A DNA stretch of 64,000 nt. It comes from Tessaracoccus lacteus. Its GTDB lineage: Bacteria > Actinomycetota > Actinomycetes > Propionibacteriales > Propionibacteriaceae. Of the stretch, positions 47,255-56,622 are shown piece after piece. A program made the translations under genes and the position numbers. Under the pieces are notes generated by a model, which saw only the letters and a program-made list of their open reading frames with translations, made no database searches and had not been told where the DNA came from. Where the stretch lies: positions 1,984,001-2,048,000 of the forward strand of contig NZ_CP123967.1 of NCBI RefSeq assembly GCF_029917005.1, in the 5' to 3' direction. Within the stretch, counting starts at the first letter, position 1. Each line of letters opens with the position of its first letter.

Positions 47255-49846
47255 TCAGTCCTCCGTGGCCGGGACAAGTGCCCGGACATCTTCAGGTGTG
47301 GCGCAGGTGACCGCGCGCGCGGCGATCTCCCTGCAGTGGGCGATGGAGACGGCCCTGACGGCTGCCTTGACGGCGGGGATGGCGGGGATCGAGCAGCTGA
47401 GCTCATCCACCCCGAGCCCCAGGAGGATCGGCACGGCCTGCACGTCGGAGGCCACGCCCCCGCAGATGCCGAGCCACTTGCCATGGCGGTGCAGCGCCTC
47501 GGCCGCGTCGCCGATCAACTTGAGGACAGCCGGGTTGCAGGGGTCGACCTGCGAGGCCAGCTTGGGGTGGCCGCGGTCCATGGCGAGCGTGTAGCTGGTC
47601 AGGTCGTTGGTGCCGACCGAGAAGAAGTCACAGCCATCCTCGGCGGCGAACTGCTCCGCCATCACCGCCACGGACGGGACCTCCATCATGATGCCGACGC
47701 TGACGTGGGCCGAGGTCGGGTGGTCCTCGGCGACCTCGTCGTAGATGGCCTTGGCGGCGCGCCAGTCTGCAATGGTCGCGATCATCGGGAACATGATGTG
47801 CAGCTCCGCCCCCGCCTCGGCGGCGGCCAGGATGGCGCGCAACTGCGTGCGCAGCAGCTCCGGCTGCTCCAGGCCCACACGCACCCCGCGGATGCCGAGG
47901 AACGGGTTCTCCTCCACCGGTATCGGCACATAGGCCAGCGGCTTGTCTCCGCCGACGTCGAGCGTGCGGATGACCAGCGGGTCGCCGGGCCGCAGCGCCT
48001 TCGCGCAGGCGGCGTAGACATCCGCCTGCTCCGCCTCGGTCGGTGCCGTCGTCCGGCCGAGGAACACGAACTCGGAACGCAGCAGCCCGACGCCCTCACC
48101 GCCCATCGTGACGGACTGGGCCGCGTCGTCGGCGCCGCCGATGTTGGCGACCACCTGCACGGCGTGGCCGTCGGTCGTGACGGCCGGCTGGTCCTTGGCT
48201 GCCAGCTCGCGCTCCCTGCGCTCGGCCATCCGACGCTGGCGGGCCAGGATCTCGTCGATCTCGGTGTCGCTGAGGTTCTGCCGCAGCGTGCCGGCCGTGC
48301 CGTCGAGCACCACCCGGCTCCCTTCGGCGATGTCGAGCGCCCCCGGCTCGATGCCGGCGACGGCGGGGATCCCGAAGGAGCGGGCGATGATCGCCACGTG
48401 CGACGACGCCCCGCCGCCGGTCGTCGCGAAGCCGACGACCCGGCTGCGGTCCAGCTGCGCGGTGTCCGACGGGGTCAGCTCCTCCGCGACGAGGATCGCG
48501 GCCTCGGGCAGCTCCGCCTTCTCGGACCGCTGTCCGGTCAGCTCCTCGAGCACCCGCTGGCCGACGTCACGCACGTCGGCGGCGCGCCCGGCGAGCACCT
48601 CGTTGTCGAGGCCTGCGAGCTGGTCGGCGAAGGAGTTGTACGCGGCCCGCCAGGCGAAGGGCGCGCTCTTACCCTTGTCGATGGCGCTCACCGCGATGTC
48701 GAGGAGCTCGGGGTCCTGCAGGATCTCGCCGTGGGCGGCGAAGATCGCCGCCTTGTCGGCTGACCCGTCCCGTTCGAGCTTCAGCTCCAGGGCCGACAGG
48801 TCGAGGGCCGCGCGATCGATGGCGCTGTTGAGCTTGCGGCGCTCCTTGTGGTGGTCCTCCCCGGTCTCGGAGACCGCGATGTCGTCGTGGCGCACCTGCA
48901 CGACGGTGCCGACCCCCAGGCCGGGCGACGCGGCCACGCCGAGCAGGAGGTCCGGGTCGCCGGATCGCGGTTCGGGCGCCGCCCTGAGCGGCGCTGGAGC
49001 GGGGGCTGCCTCCGCGGGGACGGCCGGCATCGCCACCGTGTCGTCGGTGCCCGAGGCCGGGATGGCCTCGCCCAGCCCCTCCCTGATGGCCGCCACGATG
49101 GCATCGACGGCCTCCGCCGCGTCGGACCCGTGCGCCGTGACGGTGACCTTGTCGCCGCGCGCGACGGCCATGCCCATGATCGCCACGATCGACTTCGCGT
49201 TGGCCGTGTCGTCGCCGCGCCGGATCCGCACGTCGGACGAGTATTGCTTGGCCAGGTTCACCAACGTCGCGGTGGGCCGGGCATGCAGTCCGGTCGGATT
49301 CGGGATGATGAGCGCCTGCGAGGTGACCGCCGCGCCCTGCTTCGGCTGACCGTCGGCCTCGTCCTGTGCCTTCAGCTGCACGAAGGCGGCCACCGAGCTG
49401 CCCGCTTCCACCATCCCTGCGCTGGGTGCGATGGAGTCGACGATCTCCATGTTCGTGATCACGACCTGCGTGAGCAGGCTCTTGGCGGCGCGGCCGACGC
49501 CGTCTAGGTCGAACTCGATCAGCGGGTCGCCGGGCGCGACCGAGGCCCCCTCGGCGACTCTGGGCGTGAACCCCTCACCGCCGAGCGCGACCGTGTCCAG
49601 CCCGATGTGCATCAGGATCTCGAGCCCCTCGGCCGTGCGGAGCGTGATGGCGTGGTGCGAGGGTTGCAGATCGACGACCTCGCCGGCGACCGGCGCCACG
49701 AGGAGGCCGTAGAGGGGGTCTATCGAGAAACCGTCACCCACCATCTTCTTCGCGAACACCGGGTCGGGCACCTGATCGAGCGGAACGAGGACCCCTGTCA
49801 GGGGCGCCATGAGCTCGACGGTCGCCGTGGTCAGCGGCTGCGACAT
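47255..49846 (-). CDS. PTS fusion protein EIIA-HPr-Enzyme I
   Basis: 863 residues with three PTS modules. EIIA of the glucose type (1-150) has His80 in LMHIGLD. HPr (about 172-260) has His188 in GLHARPTA and the regulatory-serine region KSIVAIMGM. Enzyme I (about 300-863) has His483 in GGGASSHVAII and a C-terminal PEP-binding barrel with LLRSEFVFLGR, GTNDLTSYTLAMDRG and GICGG. It passes phosphate from PEP through three histidines in one chain to EIIB. AAAGGAG lies 9 nt before the ATG. With the following EIIBC gene, 8 nt downstream, the whole PTS is encoded in two genes. Confidence 0.95.
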   Translation of the reverse strand: MSQPLTTATVELMAPLTGVLVPLDQVPDPVFAKKMVGDGFSIDPLYGLLVAPVAGEVVDLQPSHHAITLRTAEGLEILMHIGLDTVALGGEGFTPRVAEGASVAPGDPLIEFDLDGVGRAAKSLLTQVVITNMEIVDSIAPSAGMVEAGSSVAAFVQLKAQDEADGQPKQGAAVTSQALIIPNPTGLHARPTATLVNLAKQYSSDVRIRRGDDTANAKSIVAIMGMAVARGDKVTVTAHGSDAAEAVDAIVAAIREGLGEAIPASGTDDTVAMPAVPAEAAPAPAPLRAAPEPRSGDPDLLLGVAASPGLGVGTVVQVRHDDIAVSETGEDHHKERRKLNSAIDRAALDLSALELKLERDGSADKAAIFAAHGEILQDPELLDIAVSAIDKGKSAPFAWRAAYNSFADQLAGLDNEVLAGRAADVRDVGQRVLEELTGQRSEKAELPEAAILVAEELTPSDTAQLDRSRVVGFATTGGGASSHVAIIARSFGIPAVAGIEPGALDIAEGSRVVLDGTAGTLRQNLSDTEIDEILARQRRMAERRERELAAKDQPAVTTDGHAVQVVANIGGADDAAQSVTMGGEGVGLLRSEFVFLGRTTAPTEAEQADVYAACAKALRPGDPLVIRTLDVGGDKPLAYVPIPVEENPFLGIRGVRVGLEQPELLRTQLRAILAAAEAGAELHIMFPMIATIADWRAAKAIYDEVAEDHPTSAHVSVGIMMEVPSVAVMAEQFAAEDGCDFFSVGTNDLTSYTLAMDRGHPKLASQVDPCNPAVLKLIGDAAEALHRHGKWLGICGGVASDVQAVPILLGLGVDELSCSIPAIPAVKAAVRAVSIAHCREIAARAVTCATPEDVRALVPATED

Positions 49847-49900
49847 GATCGTCTTCTCCTTTGCCCCGGGGGCACCAGCGCCCGCCGGGTGGCAAGGATG

Positions 49901-50797
49901 TTACGACCTCAGGGGAGCATCCCCTCCGTTGCCGGAGGCCCTTTCGTGCCCCAATGTGTGGCGTTCGAGACCCAGCGTCAGTTCCGGCCCGAGCGGCGTC
50001 GGACGACCATGGGCGTCAGCGGACACCAGCACCGTGACTCCGCGCGCGAAAACGGTGCCGTCGGCCGGGTCCGTCACCTCCGCCTCGACCGTCAGGGAGG
50101 TGGTGCCGACCGCGACCGGTGCGACGCGGACCTCGAACGGCTCCATGCGGTGGGGCAGCTGGACGAGGTAGTCCACGTCCTGGCGGGCCACGAGCCACAT
50201 CCGCTCGGACCTTGGTGCCCCGGCACGCGCCATGGCCGGCACCCACGCGGTCGTCGCCGTGACACGGGCCTGCTGGAGGAAGTCAAACACCTTCGCGTTG
50301 TTGACGTGCCCGTAGGAGTCGAGGTCGGTCCAGCGGACCGCCAGCGGCACGGGGGTGCCCGCCCCGCCCAGCGGCGGGAACGCCAGCGGCCGCAGCGCCT
50401 CCGCCTCGATGCGATGCGCGTCGAAGAACGCGCGATGCTCGGGACTGAGTCGCTGGGGCCGCTGCTCGTTGAAGTTGAACGGGGTCAGGACGGTGCGGGC
50501 GTTGACGCACGGCTTCCCGTCCTGCAGCACCCGGTAGGCGAGTTCGATGCGCGCCCCTCCGAGCGCGCTCACGCCGAGCTCGACCCGCACGGGCACGTCG
50601 GCGTAGGCGATGGGGCTGCGGTACTCGACCCGGTGGCCGACGACGACCACGCCGCTGTCGAGGAGCGGCGACGCGACCCCGCTCCGGAGGAACGCGACGC
50701 GCGCCTCCTGGAGGTAGTCGACGACCAGGGCGTTGTTGACATGGCCCTGCGCGTCCAGGTCGGACCAGCGCAGCGGGATCTCAGCGGTGAATGTCAC
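49901..50797 (-). CDS. Acyl-CoA thioesterase, double hotdog
   Basis: 298 residues with two tandem 4HBT hotdog domains (about 1-135 and 145-280). Each has the catalytic-loop signature: RWSDLDAQGHVNN near 10-22 and RWTDLDSYGHVNN near 154-166, with Asp as the expected catalytic residue. It hydrolyses acyl-CoA esters in the cytoplasm; chain length is unknown. It lies next to an acyl-CoA synthetase gene on the same strand, 36 nt apart, suggesting fatty-acid turnover. The GTG at 50797 follows a TAGGGT box by 6 nt, so it can be transcribed on its own. Confidence 0.9.
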   Translation of the reverse strand: MTFTAEIPLRWSDLDAQGHVNNALVVDYLQEARVAFLRSGVASPLLDSGVVVVGHRVEYRSPIAYADVPVRVELGVSALGGARIELAYRVLQDGKPCVNARTVLTPFNFNEQRPQRLSPEHRAFFDAHRIEAEALRPLAFPPLGGAGTPVPLAVRWTDLDSYGHVNNAKVFDFLQQARVTATTAWVPAMARAGAPRSERMWLVARQDVDYLVQLPHRMEPFEVRVAPVAVGTTSLTVEAEVTDPADGTVFARGVTVLVSADAHGRPTPLGPELTLGLERHTLGHERASGNGGDAPLRS

Positions 50798-50803
50798 GAG
50801 CCG

Positions 50804-50809
50804 ACCCTA
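50804..50809 (-). promoter_or_regulatory. -10 box for leaderless thioesterase gene
   Basis: TAGGGT on the minus strand, 6 nt before the GTG at 50797. Confidence 0.5.
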
Positions 50810-50833
50810 GCCCCGTAGCGCCGGGGCCGCAGG

Positions 50834-52663
50834 TCAGTCCTCCTGCGGGTACATCGCGTCGACGAGGTCCTGGTACTTGCCCGTCACGATGGAGCGGCGG
50901 ATCTTCATGTTGGCCGTCACACCCTCATTCTCGACCGTCAGCTCGTGGTCGAGGATCGTGAACTTCTTCACGGTCTCCCAGCGCTCGAGCTTCGCGTTGG
51001 CCTTCTCCATCTGCTTCTCCACCGAGGCGTGGATCTCGGAGCGCTGCGTCAGGTCGGCGTAGCTCAGCCCCTCCAAGCCACGCTTCTGGGCCCACTTCGC
51101 GAGCAGCTGCGGGTCGAGAACGACCAGCGCGGAACAGTACTTCCGTCCGTCGCCCACCGCGATTGCCTGCGAGATGTACGGGATGTTGGCGGTGATGGCC
51201 GCCTCGACCTTCTGCGGCGCGACGTACTTGCCTCCGGAGGTCTTGAAGAGGTCCTTCTTGCGCTCGGTGATGACTAGCTTGCCCTCGTCGGTGAGGTGAC
51301 CGATGTCGCCGGTGGCGTACCAGCCGTCGTGCAGGACCTCGGCGGTCCGCTCCGGGAGGTTGTGGTAGCCGGGTGTGATGATGGGTCCGTTGATCAACAC
51401 CTCGCCGTCGTCGGCTATCTTGAACTCGATGCCGGGCAGCGGCGGGCCGACGGTGCCGAGCGTGGGATTGGGCAGATCGAAGCACGCGATGGCGGAGGTC
51501 TCGGTGGAGCCGTAGCCCTCGACGATCACGATGCCGGCGCCGAAGAACCACGCCTGGATCTGCGGGGACAGCTTCGCGGAGCCGGAGATCATGAACTTGA
51601 TCCGGCCGCCGAGCTTCTCCTTGAGCTTCGAGTAGACCAGCCTGTCGGCGAGCCGGTGCTGGATCGCGAGCCGGCTGGGCAGTTCCTGGCCCTTGGAGAG
51701 GTAGGGGACGGCGTCGCGACCGACGGCGAACGCCCAGCGCGCGATGCGGGCCTTGACGCCCTTGGAGCCGGTCATCACGGCGCCGCGGACCTTCTCGAAG
51801 ATCCGCGGGGCGCCGCACATGAACGTGGGGCGGACCTCGCCGAGGCCATCGACGATGCGGTCGATGCGGCCGTCGACGGCCGAGGTGAAGCCGTACTCGA
51901 GCTGACAGGCGATCAGGGCCTTGCCGAAGACGTGGCTCAGCGGGAGCCAGAGGTACTGCAGGTCGGTGTGTTCGATGACGTCGAGGTGCTTGGTGGCGAT
52001 GCCCTCGTAGACCCAGGAGATGTGGTTGAGCCGCACGCCCTTGGGCGTGCCGGTGGTACCGGAGGTGTAGATGAGGGTGGACAGCGTGTCGCGGGTGGTG
52101 GAGGCGATCGCGTCGTCCACCGCCGTGGGGTGCGCGGCGAGATGGGCCTCCCCGGCGTCGAGCAGCTGCTGATAGGAGATGACGCGGTCATTCAGCTCGA
52201 CACCGTCGGCGTCGATGAGCACGATGGTGTGCAGCTGGCTGTCCAGCACATCGTGTCCGAGAGCCTTCTCCAGCTGCCCCCTGTCCTCCGCGAAGAGCAC
52301 GACGGAGCCGGAGTCGGTGAGGATGTAGTCGAACTCCTCGCGCGCCGTGTTGGGGTAGATCGTGGTGGTCGCCCCGGCGGCGCAGGCGATCGCCAGGTCT
52401 ACGAAGATCCACTCGAGGCGCGTCGACGAGGCGATCGCGACGCGCTCCTCGTACTTCAGCCCGCGCGACAGCAGTCCGGCGGCCAGGCGGTCGACGACGA
52501 CCTGCGACTGGCGCCACGTATAGGGCTGCCAGGTGTTCGGGCCCTCCGCCGCACGGTCGGGATCGAGGAAGGCCTCGTGGTCAGGGGTTGCCTCCACGCG
52601 ACGGCGGAACATGTGTCCGACGTTGTCGGCGGCCTTTTCCAGCAGTTCTTCTCGAATCGACAC
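50834..52663 (-). CDS. Long-chain-fatty-acid--CoA ligase (FadD15-like)
   Basis: 609 residues, AMP-forming synthetase fold. The phosphate loop YTSGTTGTPKG is near 199-209, the adenine motif GYGSTETSA and the hinge GDIGHLTDEGKLVITERKKD follow, and the C-terminal catalytic Lys lies in the normal place in NAKLERWE onward. It activates fatty acids with ATP and CoA. Similar proteins in actinobacteria are called FadD15. It has no signal peptide. The gene is divergent from the marR-dehydrogenase operon. Confidence 0.94.
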   Translation of the reverse strand: MSIREELLEKAADNVGHMFRRRVEATPDHEAFLDPDRAAEGPNTWQPYTWRQSQVVVDRLAAGLLSRGLKYEERVAIASSTRLEWIFVDLAIACAAGATTTIYPNTAREEFDYILTDSGSVVLFAEDRGQLEKALGHDVLDSQLHTIVLIDADGVELNDRVISYQQLLDAGEAHLAAHPTAVDDAIASTTRDTLSTLIYTSGTTGTPKGVRLNHISWVYEGIATKHLDVIEHTDLQYLWLPLSHVFGKALIACQLEYGFTSAVDGRIDRIVDGLGEVRPTFMCGAPRIFEKVRGAVMTGSKGVKARIARWAFAVGRDAVPYLSKGQELPSRLAIQHRLADRLVYSKLKEKLGGRIKFMISGSAKLSPQIQAWFFGAGIVIVEGYGSTETSAIACFDLPNPTLGTVGPPLPGIEFKIADDGEVLINGPIITPGYHNLPERTAEVLHDGWYATGDIGHLTDEGKLVITERKKDLFKTSGGKYVAPQKVEAAITANIPYISQAIAVGDGRKYCSALVVLDPQLLAKWAQKRGLEGLSYADLTQRSEIHASVEKQMEKANAKLERWETVKKFTILDHELTVENEGVTANMKIRRSIVTGKYQDLVDAMYPQED

Positions 52664-52762
52664 CTTCGACTCTTCTCCTAGGGCGGTGGTTTGCGGGACA
52701 GGCTATCGCGTCAGGTCGCCATGCATCGGGACAACCCGCAGGGGATACCCATCCCCAGCTAC

Positions 52763-52774
52763 TTGAAATCTCAA
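52763..52774. promoter_or_regulatory. Candidate MarR operator
   Basis: TTGAAATCTCAA, a TTGA-N4-TCAA dyad similar in design to MarR-family operators (MexR uses a GTTGA/TCAAC pair). It lies just before the marR -10 box and within the divergent promoter region of the ligase gene, so it could control both. Confidence 0.45.
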
Positions 52775-52782
52775 CCATGTGC

Positions 52783-52788
52783 TACACT
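52783..52788 (+). promoter_or_regulatory. -10 box for leaderless marR
   Basis: TACACT preceded by TGC (extended -10), 6 nt before the ATG at 52795. Confidence 0.55.
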
Positions 52789-52794
52789 CCCCGC

Positions 52795-53280
52795 ATGTCC
52801 GAACCAACAGCAGGGTGGCTGACGGAGGATCAGCAGCGCGTCTGGCGCAACTACCTCCTCGCCCAGACCCACATCGCCGAATACCTCGAGGACGCGCTCG
52901 ACCAGTTCGGCCTCAGCCTGGCCGAGTATGAGCTGCTCGTCCGCCTCAGCGAGTCCCCGGACCACACCGTACGGATGGGAGAGCTCGCCGCGTCCGTCGG
53001 CCACTCCCGCTCGCGCCTGACCCACACCGTCAAGCGGATGGAGCAGGCTGGCTGGATCTCGCGCAGCACCTGCGAGGTCGACGGGCGGGGCGTGCAGGCG
53101 CACCTGACGGACGAGGGCTTCGCCCTCCTCAAGCGGGCGGCCCCGGCGCACGTCGACTCCGTGCGCCGCGTCTTCGTCGACGCGATCGACCCCGACGACT
53201 ACGCGGCCCTCGGCCGTGCGGTCCAGGCAACCCTGGCGGTGGCCGACCAGCAGGGCCACGGTGGCAGACTAGGGCCGTGA
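52795..53280 (+). CDS. MarR-family transcriptional regulator
   Basis: 161 residues from the ATG at 52795; the open frame to 52588 extends into the divergent promoter. The winged helix-turn-helix spans about 40-110 with GLSLAEYELLVRL, MGELAASVGHSRSRLTHTVKRM and a wing ending in VDGRGVQAHLT. MarR proteins repress neighbouring genes and respond to small aromatic or oxidative signals. Its stop overlaps the GTG of the FAD/Fe-S dehydrogenase (GTGA), so the dehydrogenase is the obvious target. A dyad at 52763-52774 is a likely operator. Confidence 0.92.
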   Translation: MSEPTAGWLTEDQQRVWRNYLLAQTHIAEYLEDALDQFGLSLAEYELLVRLSESPDHTVRMGELAASVGHSRSRLTHTVKRMEQAGWISRSTCEVDGRGVQAHLTDEGFALLKRAAPAHVDSVRRVFVDAIDPDDYAALGRAVQATLAVADQQGHGGRLGP

Positions 53281-56060
53281 CTCTCTCGGCAACGGCACCC
53301 CACGAACTGCTGCTCGACCGGCTCGGCGACCTTGCGGAGATCATCGACACCTCCACGCTGACCCGCGCGCTCTACTCGAGTGACGCGTCCCTCTACCGCG
53401 TCGCACCGCAGGCCGTGGCACGCCCGCGGACCAGCGACGAGCTGGTCGCGGTCGTCCGCGCGGCCCTCGAGATCGGGATGCCCATCACGGCGCGCGGCGC
53501 CGGGACCTCCTGCGCCGGCAACGCCGTCGGCCCCGGCCTGGTGATCGACGTGGCCCGGCACCTGACCACGATCCACTCGATCGACGAGACCAGCCGCACC
53601 GCCGTCATCGACCCCGGCGTCGTGCAGGAACAGCTGCAGGTCGCGGCGCGGAGTTTCGGACTCAGGCTGGGACCCGACCCGTCGACCTCGACGCGCTGCA
53701 CCGTCGGCGGCATGATCGGCAACAACGCGTGCGGCCCCCGCGCCCTGGGCTACGGCCGGATGGCCGACAACGTGGTGAGCCTCGACATCATCACCGGCAC
53801 CGGGGAACTGGTCACGCTCGGCACCGACGACCTGCCCGAGCTGCGGAACCTCGTGGCCTCCAACCTCGGGCTGATCCGCACGGAGTTCGGCACGTTCAGC
53901 CGCCAGGTCTCCGGCTACTCGCTCGAGCACCTGCTGCCCGAGAATCGCTTCAACGTGCCACGGTTCTTCTCCGGCACCGAAGGCACCCTCGGCGTGATCG
54001 TCCGCGCGACGGTGCGGCTGGTCGCCGACGCCCCCGAGCGGCTGATGGTCGCGCTCGGCTACCCGACCATGCCGGACGCCGGCGACGACATCTCCCGCCT
54101 GCTGCAGTTCTCCCCCACGGCCTGCGAGGGCCTCGACCGCCGCATCGTCGACGTCGTCGTCGCCAAGAACGGCCCCGACAGCGTCGGCGTGCTGCCCGCC
54201 GGCGACGGCTGGATGTTCCTCGAGCTGGTCGGCGACGACGCCGCCGAGGTCCGCTCCCGTGCCGACGCGCTGCTCGCTCACGCAGCAGCCACCGAGGGGT
54301 GGATCGTCGACGACCCGGTCCGCGCAGCCGAGCTGTGGAAGATCCGCGCCGACGGCGCCGGCCTCGCTGGCGTCTCGCTGGACCGCCCCGCCTACGGGGG
54401 CTGGGAGGACGCCGCCGTCCCGCCGCAGCACCTCGGCACCTACCTGCGCGAGTTCGATGCACTCCTGACGCGCCACGGCCTGCAGGGCCTCCCGTACGGC
54501 CACTTCGGCGACGGCTGCGTGCACTGCCGCATCGACTTCCCCCTGACCGCCGACGGCGGCGCCGAGGGCTACAAGGCCTTCGTCGAGGAGGCCGCGCAGC
54601 TGGTGGCACGCTTCGGCGGCTCCATGTCCGGCGAGCACGGCGACGGCCGCGCCCGCTCGGCGCTGCTGCCGCACATGTACACGCCCGAGGCCATCGAGCT
54701 GTTCGGCCAGGTCAAGCGGATCTTCGACCCCGAGGGCCTGCTCAACCCCGGCGTGCTCGTCGACCCGGCCCCTGTTGAAGCGGACCTGCGCATGGTGGCC
54801 GTCAGCCGCTCCCCGCTGTCGTCGACGGACGCCGAGTTCGTGGAGGCCGTCCACCAGTGCTCGGGCGTCGGCAAGTGCCTGGCCAACTCCACCGCCGGCG
54901 GCGGAGTGATGTGCCCCAGCTTCCAGGCCACCCGCGACGAGAAGGACTCGACCCGCGGCCGGGCGCGCGCGCTGCAGGAGATGGTCAACGGGTCGCTGAT
55001 CTCGCAGGGCTGGCGCTCGCCCGAGGTCGCCGCCGCGCTCGACCTGTGCCTCAGCTGCAAGGGCTGCGCCCGCGACTGCCCCACCGGCATCGACATGGCC
55101 GCCTACAAGGCCCGCGTCACGCACGAGCGACTGAAGGGTCGGCTGCGTCCACGCAACCACTACGCGCTCGGCTGGCTGCCCCGCTGGGGCCGCCTGATCA
55201 CGGCGATCCCCGGCATCGGCCCCCTGATCAACGCCGTCGGCAAGGCCCCCGTGCTCGGCGCGGCCCTCAAGTTCGGCGCCGGCGTCGACGGGCGGCGCCA
55301 GATCCCACGCTTCGCATCGCGGACCGCCCGATCACAGCTCGGCGAGATCCCCGTCGGCTCGAAGGGCAGGGTGCTCATCTGGGTCGACTCCTTCTCGGAC
55401 TGCTTCGAGTCGACATCTTTCGCCGCCATGGTGAAGGTGCTGGTCGGCCTCGGCTACGAGCCCGAGGTGCTGAACGAGACGGCCTGCTGCGGCCTGACCT
55501 GGATCTCGACCGGCCAGCTCGACGGCGCCCGCCGCCAGCTCGCCAACGCCGCGAAGGTGCTGGCCCCGTACGTGGCGCAGGGCGTGCCGATCGTCGGCGT
55601 GGAGCCGAGCTGCACCGCCGTGTGGCGCAGCGACGCTCCCGAGCTGCTGCCCGACGACGCCAACGTGGCTGCGCTGAACGGCAAGGTGCTCACGCTCGCG
55701 GAGTTCCTGGCGACCGACGAGGACTTCGTCGCCCCCGATCTGAGCGGGCACACTATCGTCGCCCAGCCGCACTGCCACCACGCCTCCGTGATCGGGTGGA
55801 ACGTCGACCGTCAGCTCCTGGAGGCGACCGGGGCGACGCTCATCGTGGTGGGTGGCTGCTGCGGCCTGGCCGGAAACTTCGGCGTCGAACGAGGCCACCA
55901 TGAGGTGAGCGTGAAGGTGTTCGAGCACGACCTCGGCCCGGCCATCGAGGCCAACCCCGACGCCATCGTGCTGGCCGACGGGTTCTCCTGCCAGACGCAG
56001 CTGACCTCCCTGGCCGGCCGCGCCTCCATGTCACTTTCCGAGCTGCTCGCCACCCACTGA
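53277..56060 (+). CDS. FAD-linked oxidase / Fe-S oxidoreductase fusion (D-lactate dehydrogenase type)
   Basis: 927 residues. The N-terminal VAO-type FAD domain has ARGAGTSCAGNAVGPG and TVGGMIGNNACGPRA; an FAD-oxidase C domain follows (PYGHFGDGCVHCRIDF and SGEHGDGRARS). A ferredoxin-like part has Cys591, Cys594, Cys597, Cys601 (CLSCKGCARDCPTG) and a first cluster of unusual spacing (Cys528, Cys534, Cys546). Two CCG motifs (NETACCGLTW, VVGGCCGLAG) come last. Such GlcD-GlpC type fusions oxidise 2-hydroxy acids, most often D-lactate, and pass electrons to quinone. Coupled to marR by a 4-nt overlap. Its end overlaps the next gene tail to tail by 30 nt. Confidence 0.92.
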   Translation: MTLSATAPHELLLDRLGDLAEIIDTSTLTRALYSSDASLYRVAPQAVARPRTSDELVAVVRAALEIGMPITARGAGTSCAGNAVGPGLVIDVARHLTTIHSIDETSRTAVIDPGVVQEQLQVAARSFGLRLGPDPSTSTRCTVGGMIGNNACGPRALGYGRMADNVVSLDIITGTGELVTLGTDDLPELRNLVASNLGLIRTEFGTFSRQVSGYSLEHLLPENRFNVPRFFSGTEGTLGVIVRATVRLVADAPERLMVALGYPTMPDAGDDISRLLQFSPTACEGLDRRIVDVVVAKNGPDSVGVLPAGDGWMFLELVGDDAAEVRSRADALLAHAAATEGWIVDDPVRAAELWKIRADGAGLAGVSLDRPAYGGWEDAAVPPQHLGTYLREFDALLTRHGLQGLPYGHFGDGCVHCRIDFPLTADGGAEGYKAFVEEAAQLVARFGGSMSGEHGDGRARSALLPHMYTPEAIELFGQVKRIFDPEGLLNPGVLVDPAPVEADLRMVAVSRSPLSSTDAEFVEAVHQCSGVGKCLANSTAGGGVMCPSFQATRDEKDSTRGRARALQEMVNGSLISQGWRSPEVAAALDLCLSCKGCARDCPTGIDMAAYKARVTHERLKGRLRPRNHYALGWLPRWGRLITAIPGIGPLINAVGKAPVLGAALKFGAGVDGRRQIPRFASRTARSQLGEIPVGSKGRVLIWVDSFSDCFESTSFAAMVKVLVGLGYEPEVLNETACCGLTWISTGQLDGARRQLANAAKVLAPYVAQGVPIVGVEPSCTAVWRSDAPELLPDDANVAALNGKVLTLAEFLATDEDFVAPDLSGHTIVAQPHCHHASVIGWNVDRQLLEATGATLIVVGGCCGLAGNFGVERGHHEVSVKVFEHDLGPAIEANPDAIVLADGFSCQTQLTSLAGRASMSLSELLATH

Positions 56061-56546
56061 CACGTCCCAGGCCTCGCCCCAGCGGGCGATGGCGCGCTCC
56101 CCCTCGACGCGGATCGCGACGAGCAGGGTCAGGTAGGCAAGGCCGATGGCGATCAGGAGGACCGTCACCGCGGCCTCCGCCGCCGGTACGCCGAAGATCC
56201 GGGAGAAGACGGACTGGATCGGGTCTCCCGGGTCGCCGTCGGGGATCGTGAGGACCAGGAGGATCCAGAGCCCGTAGTAGGCGAACGAGGTCCAGGCGCC
56301 GACGGGGCCGAGCCAGTGCCGCCACTGGCGGCGGCGGTACGTGGAGGCCAGCATGGCGGCCATGGCCTGCATCGCGACCGTCGCGGGGATCCCCACCAGC
56401 GCGTACAGCGCGAACACGACGTCGCCGGGGGTGGTCAGTGCCCTCAGGCCTCCCGCCACCAGCGGGAGCAGCACGATGCCTGCCCACAGCAGCTGGTAGC
56501 CGACCTCGCCGAGGGGATATCGGGGCACGGGAACCGGGGAAGACAT
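56031..56546 (-). CDS. Four-span membrane protein of unknown function
   Basis: 171 residues from the ATG at 56546, the point where the sequence becomes protein-like (MSSPVPVPRYPLGEVGYQLL). Four hydrophobic spans are visible near 17-35, 42-62, 80-100 and 122-142, with a basic loop (STYRRRQWRHWLG) between spans two and three. I do not recognise the family. A TAGGCT box lies 8 nt before the ATG, slightly longer than the usual leaderless spacing. Its last 30 nt overlap the end of the dehydrogenase on the opposite strand. The reading frame to 56750 is antisense to the neighbouring gene start and is excluded. Confidence 0.7.
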   Translation of the reverse strand: MSSPVPVPRYPLGEVGYQLLWAGIVLLPLVAGGLRALTTPGDVVFALYALVGIPATVAMQAMAAMLASTYRRRQWRHWLGPVGAWTSFAYYGLWILLVLTIPDGDPGDPIQSVFSRIFGVPAAEAAVTVLLIAIGLAYLTLLVAIRVEGERAIARWGEAWDVSVGGEQLGK

Positions 56547-56609
56547 GATCTGGCAGCCTAGCGGGGTCCGACGATCACGCCGTCCCGGGCGCGCTCTGGT
56601 CATGAAGGC

Positions 56610-56615
56610 TAGTGT
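56610..56615 (+). promoter_or_regulatory. -10 box for leaderless glycosyltransferase gene
   Basis: TAGTGT, 7 nt before the GTG at 56623. Confidence 0.45.
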
Positions 56616-56622
56616 GGCAGGT

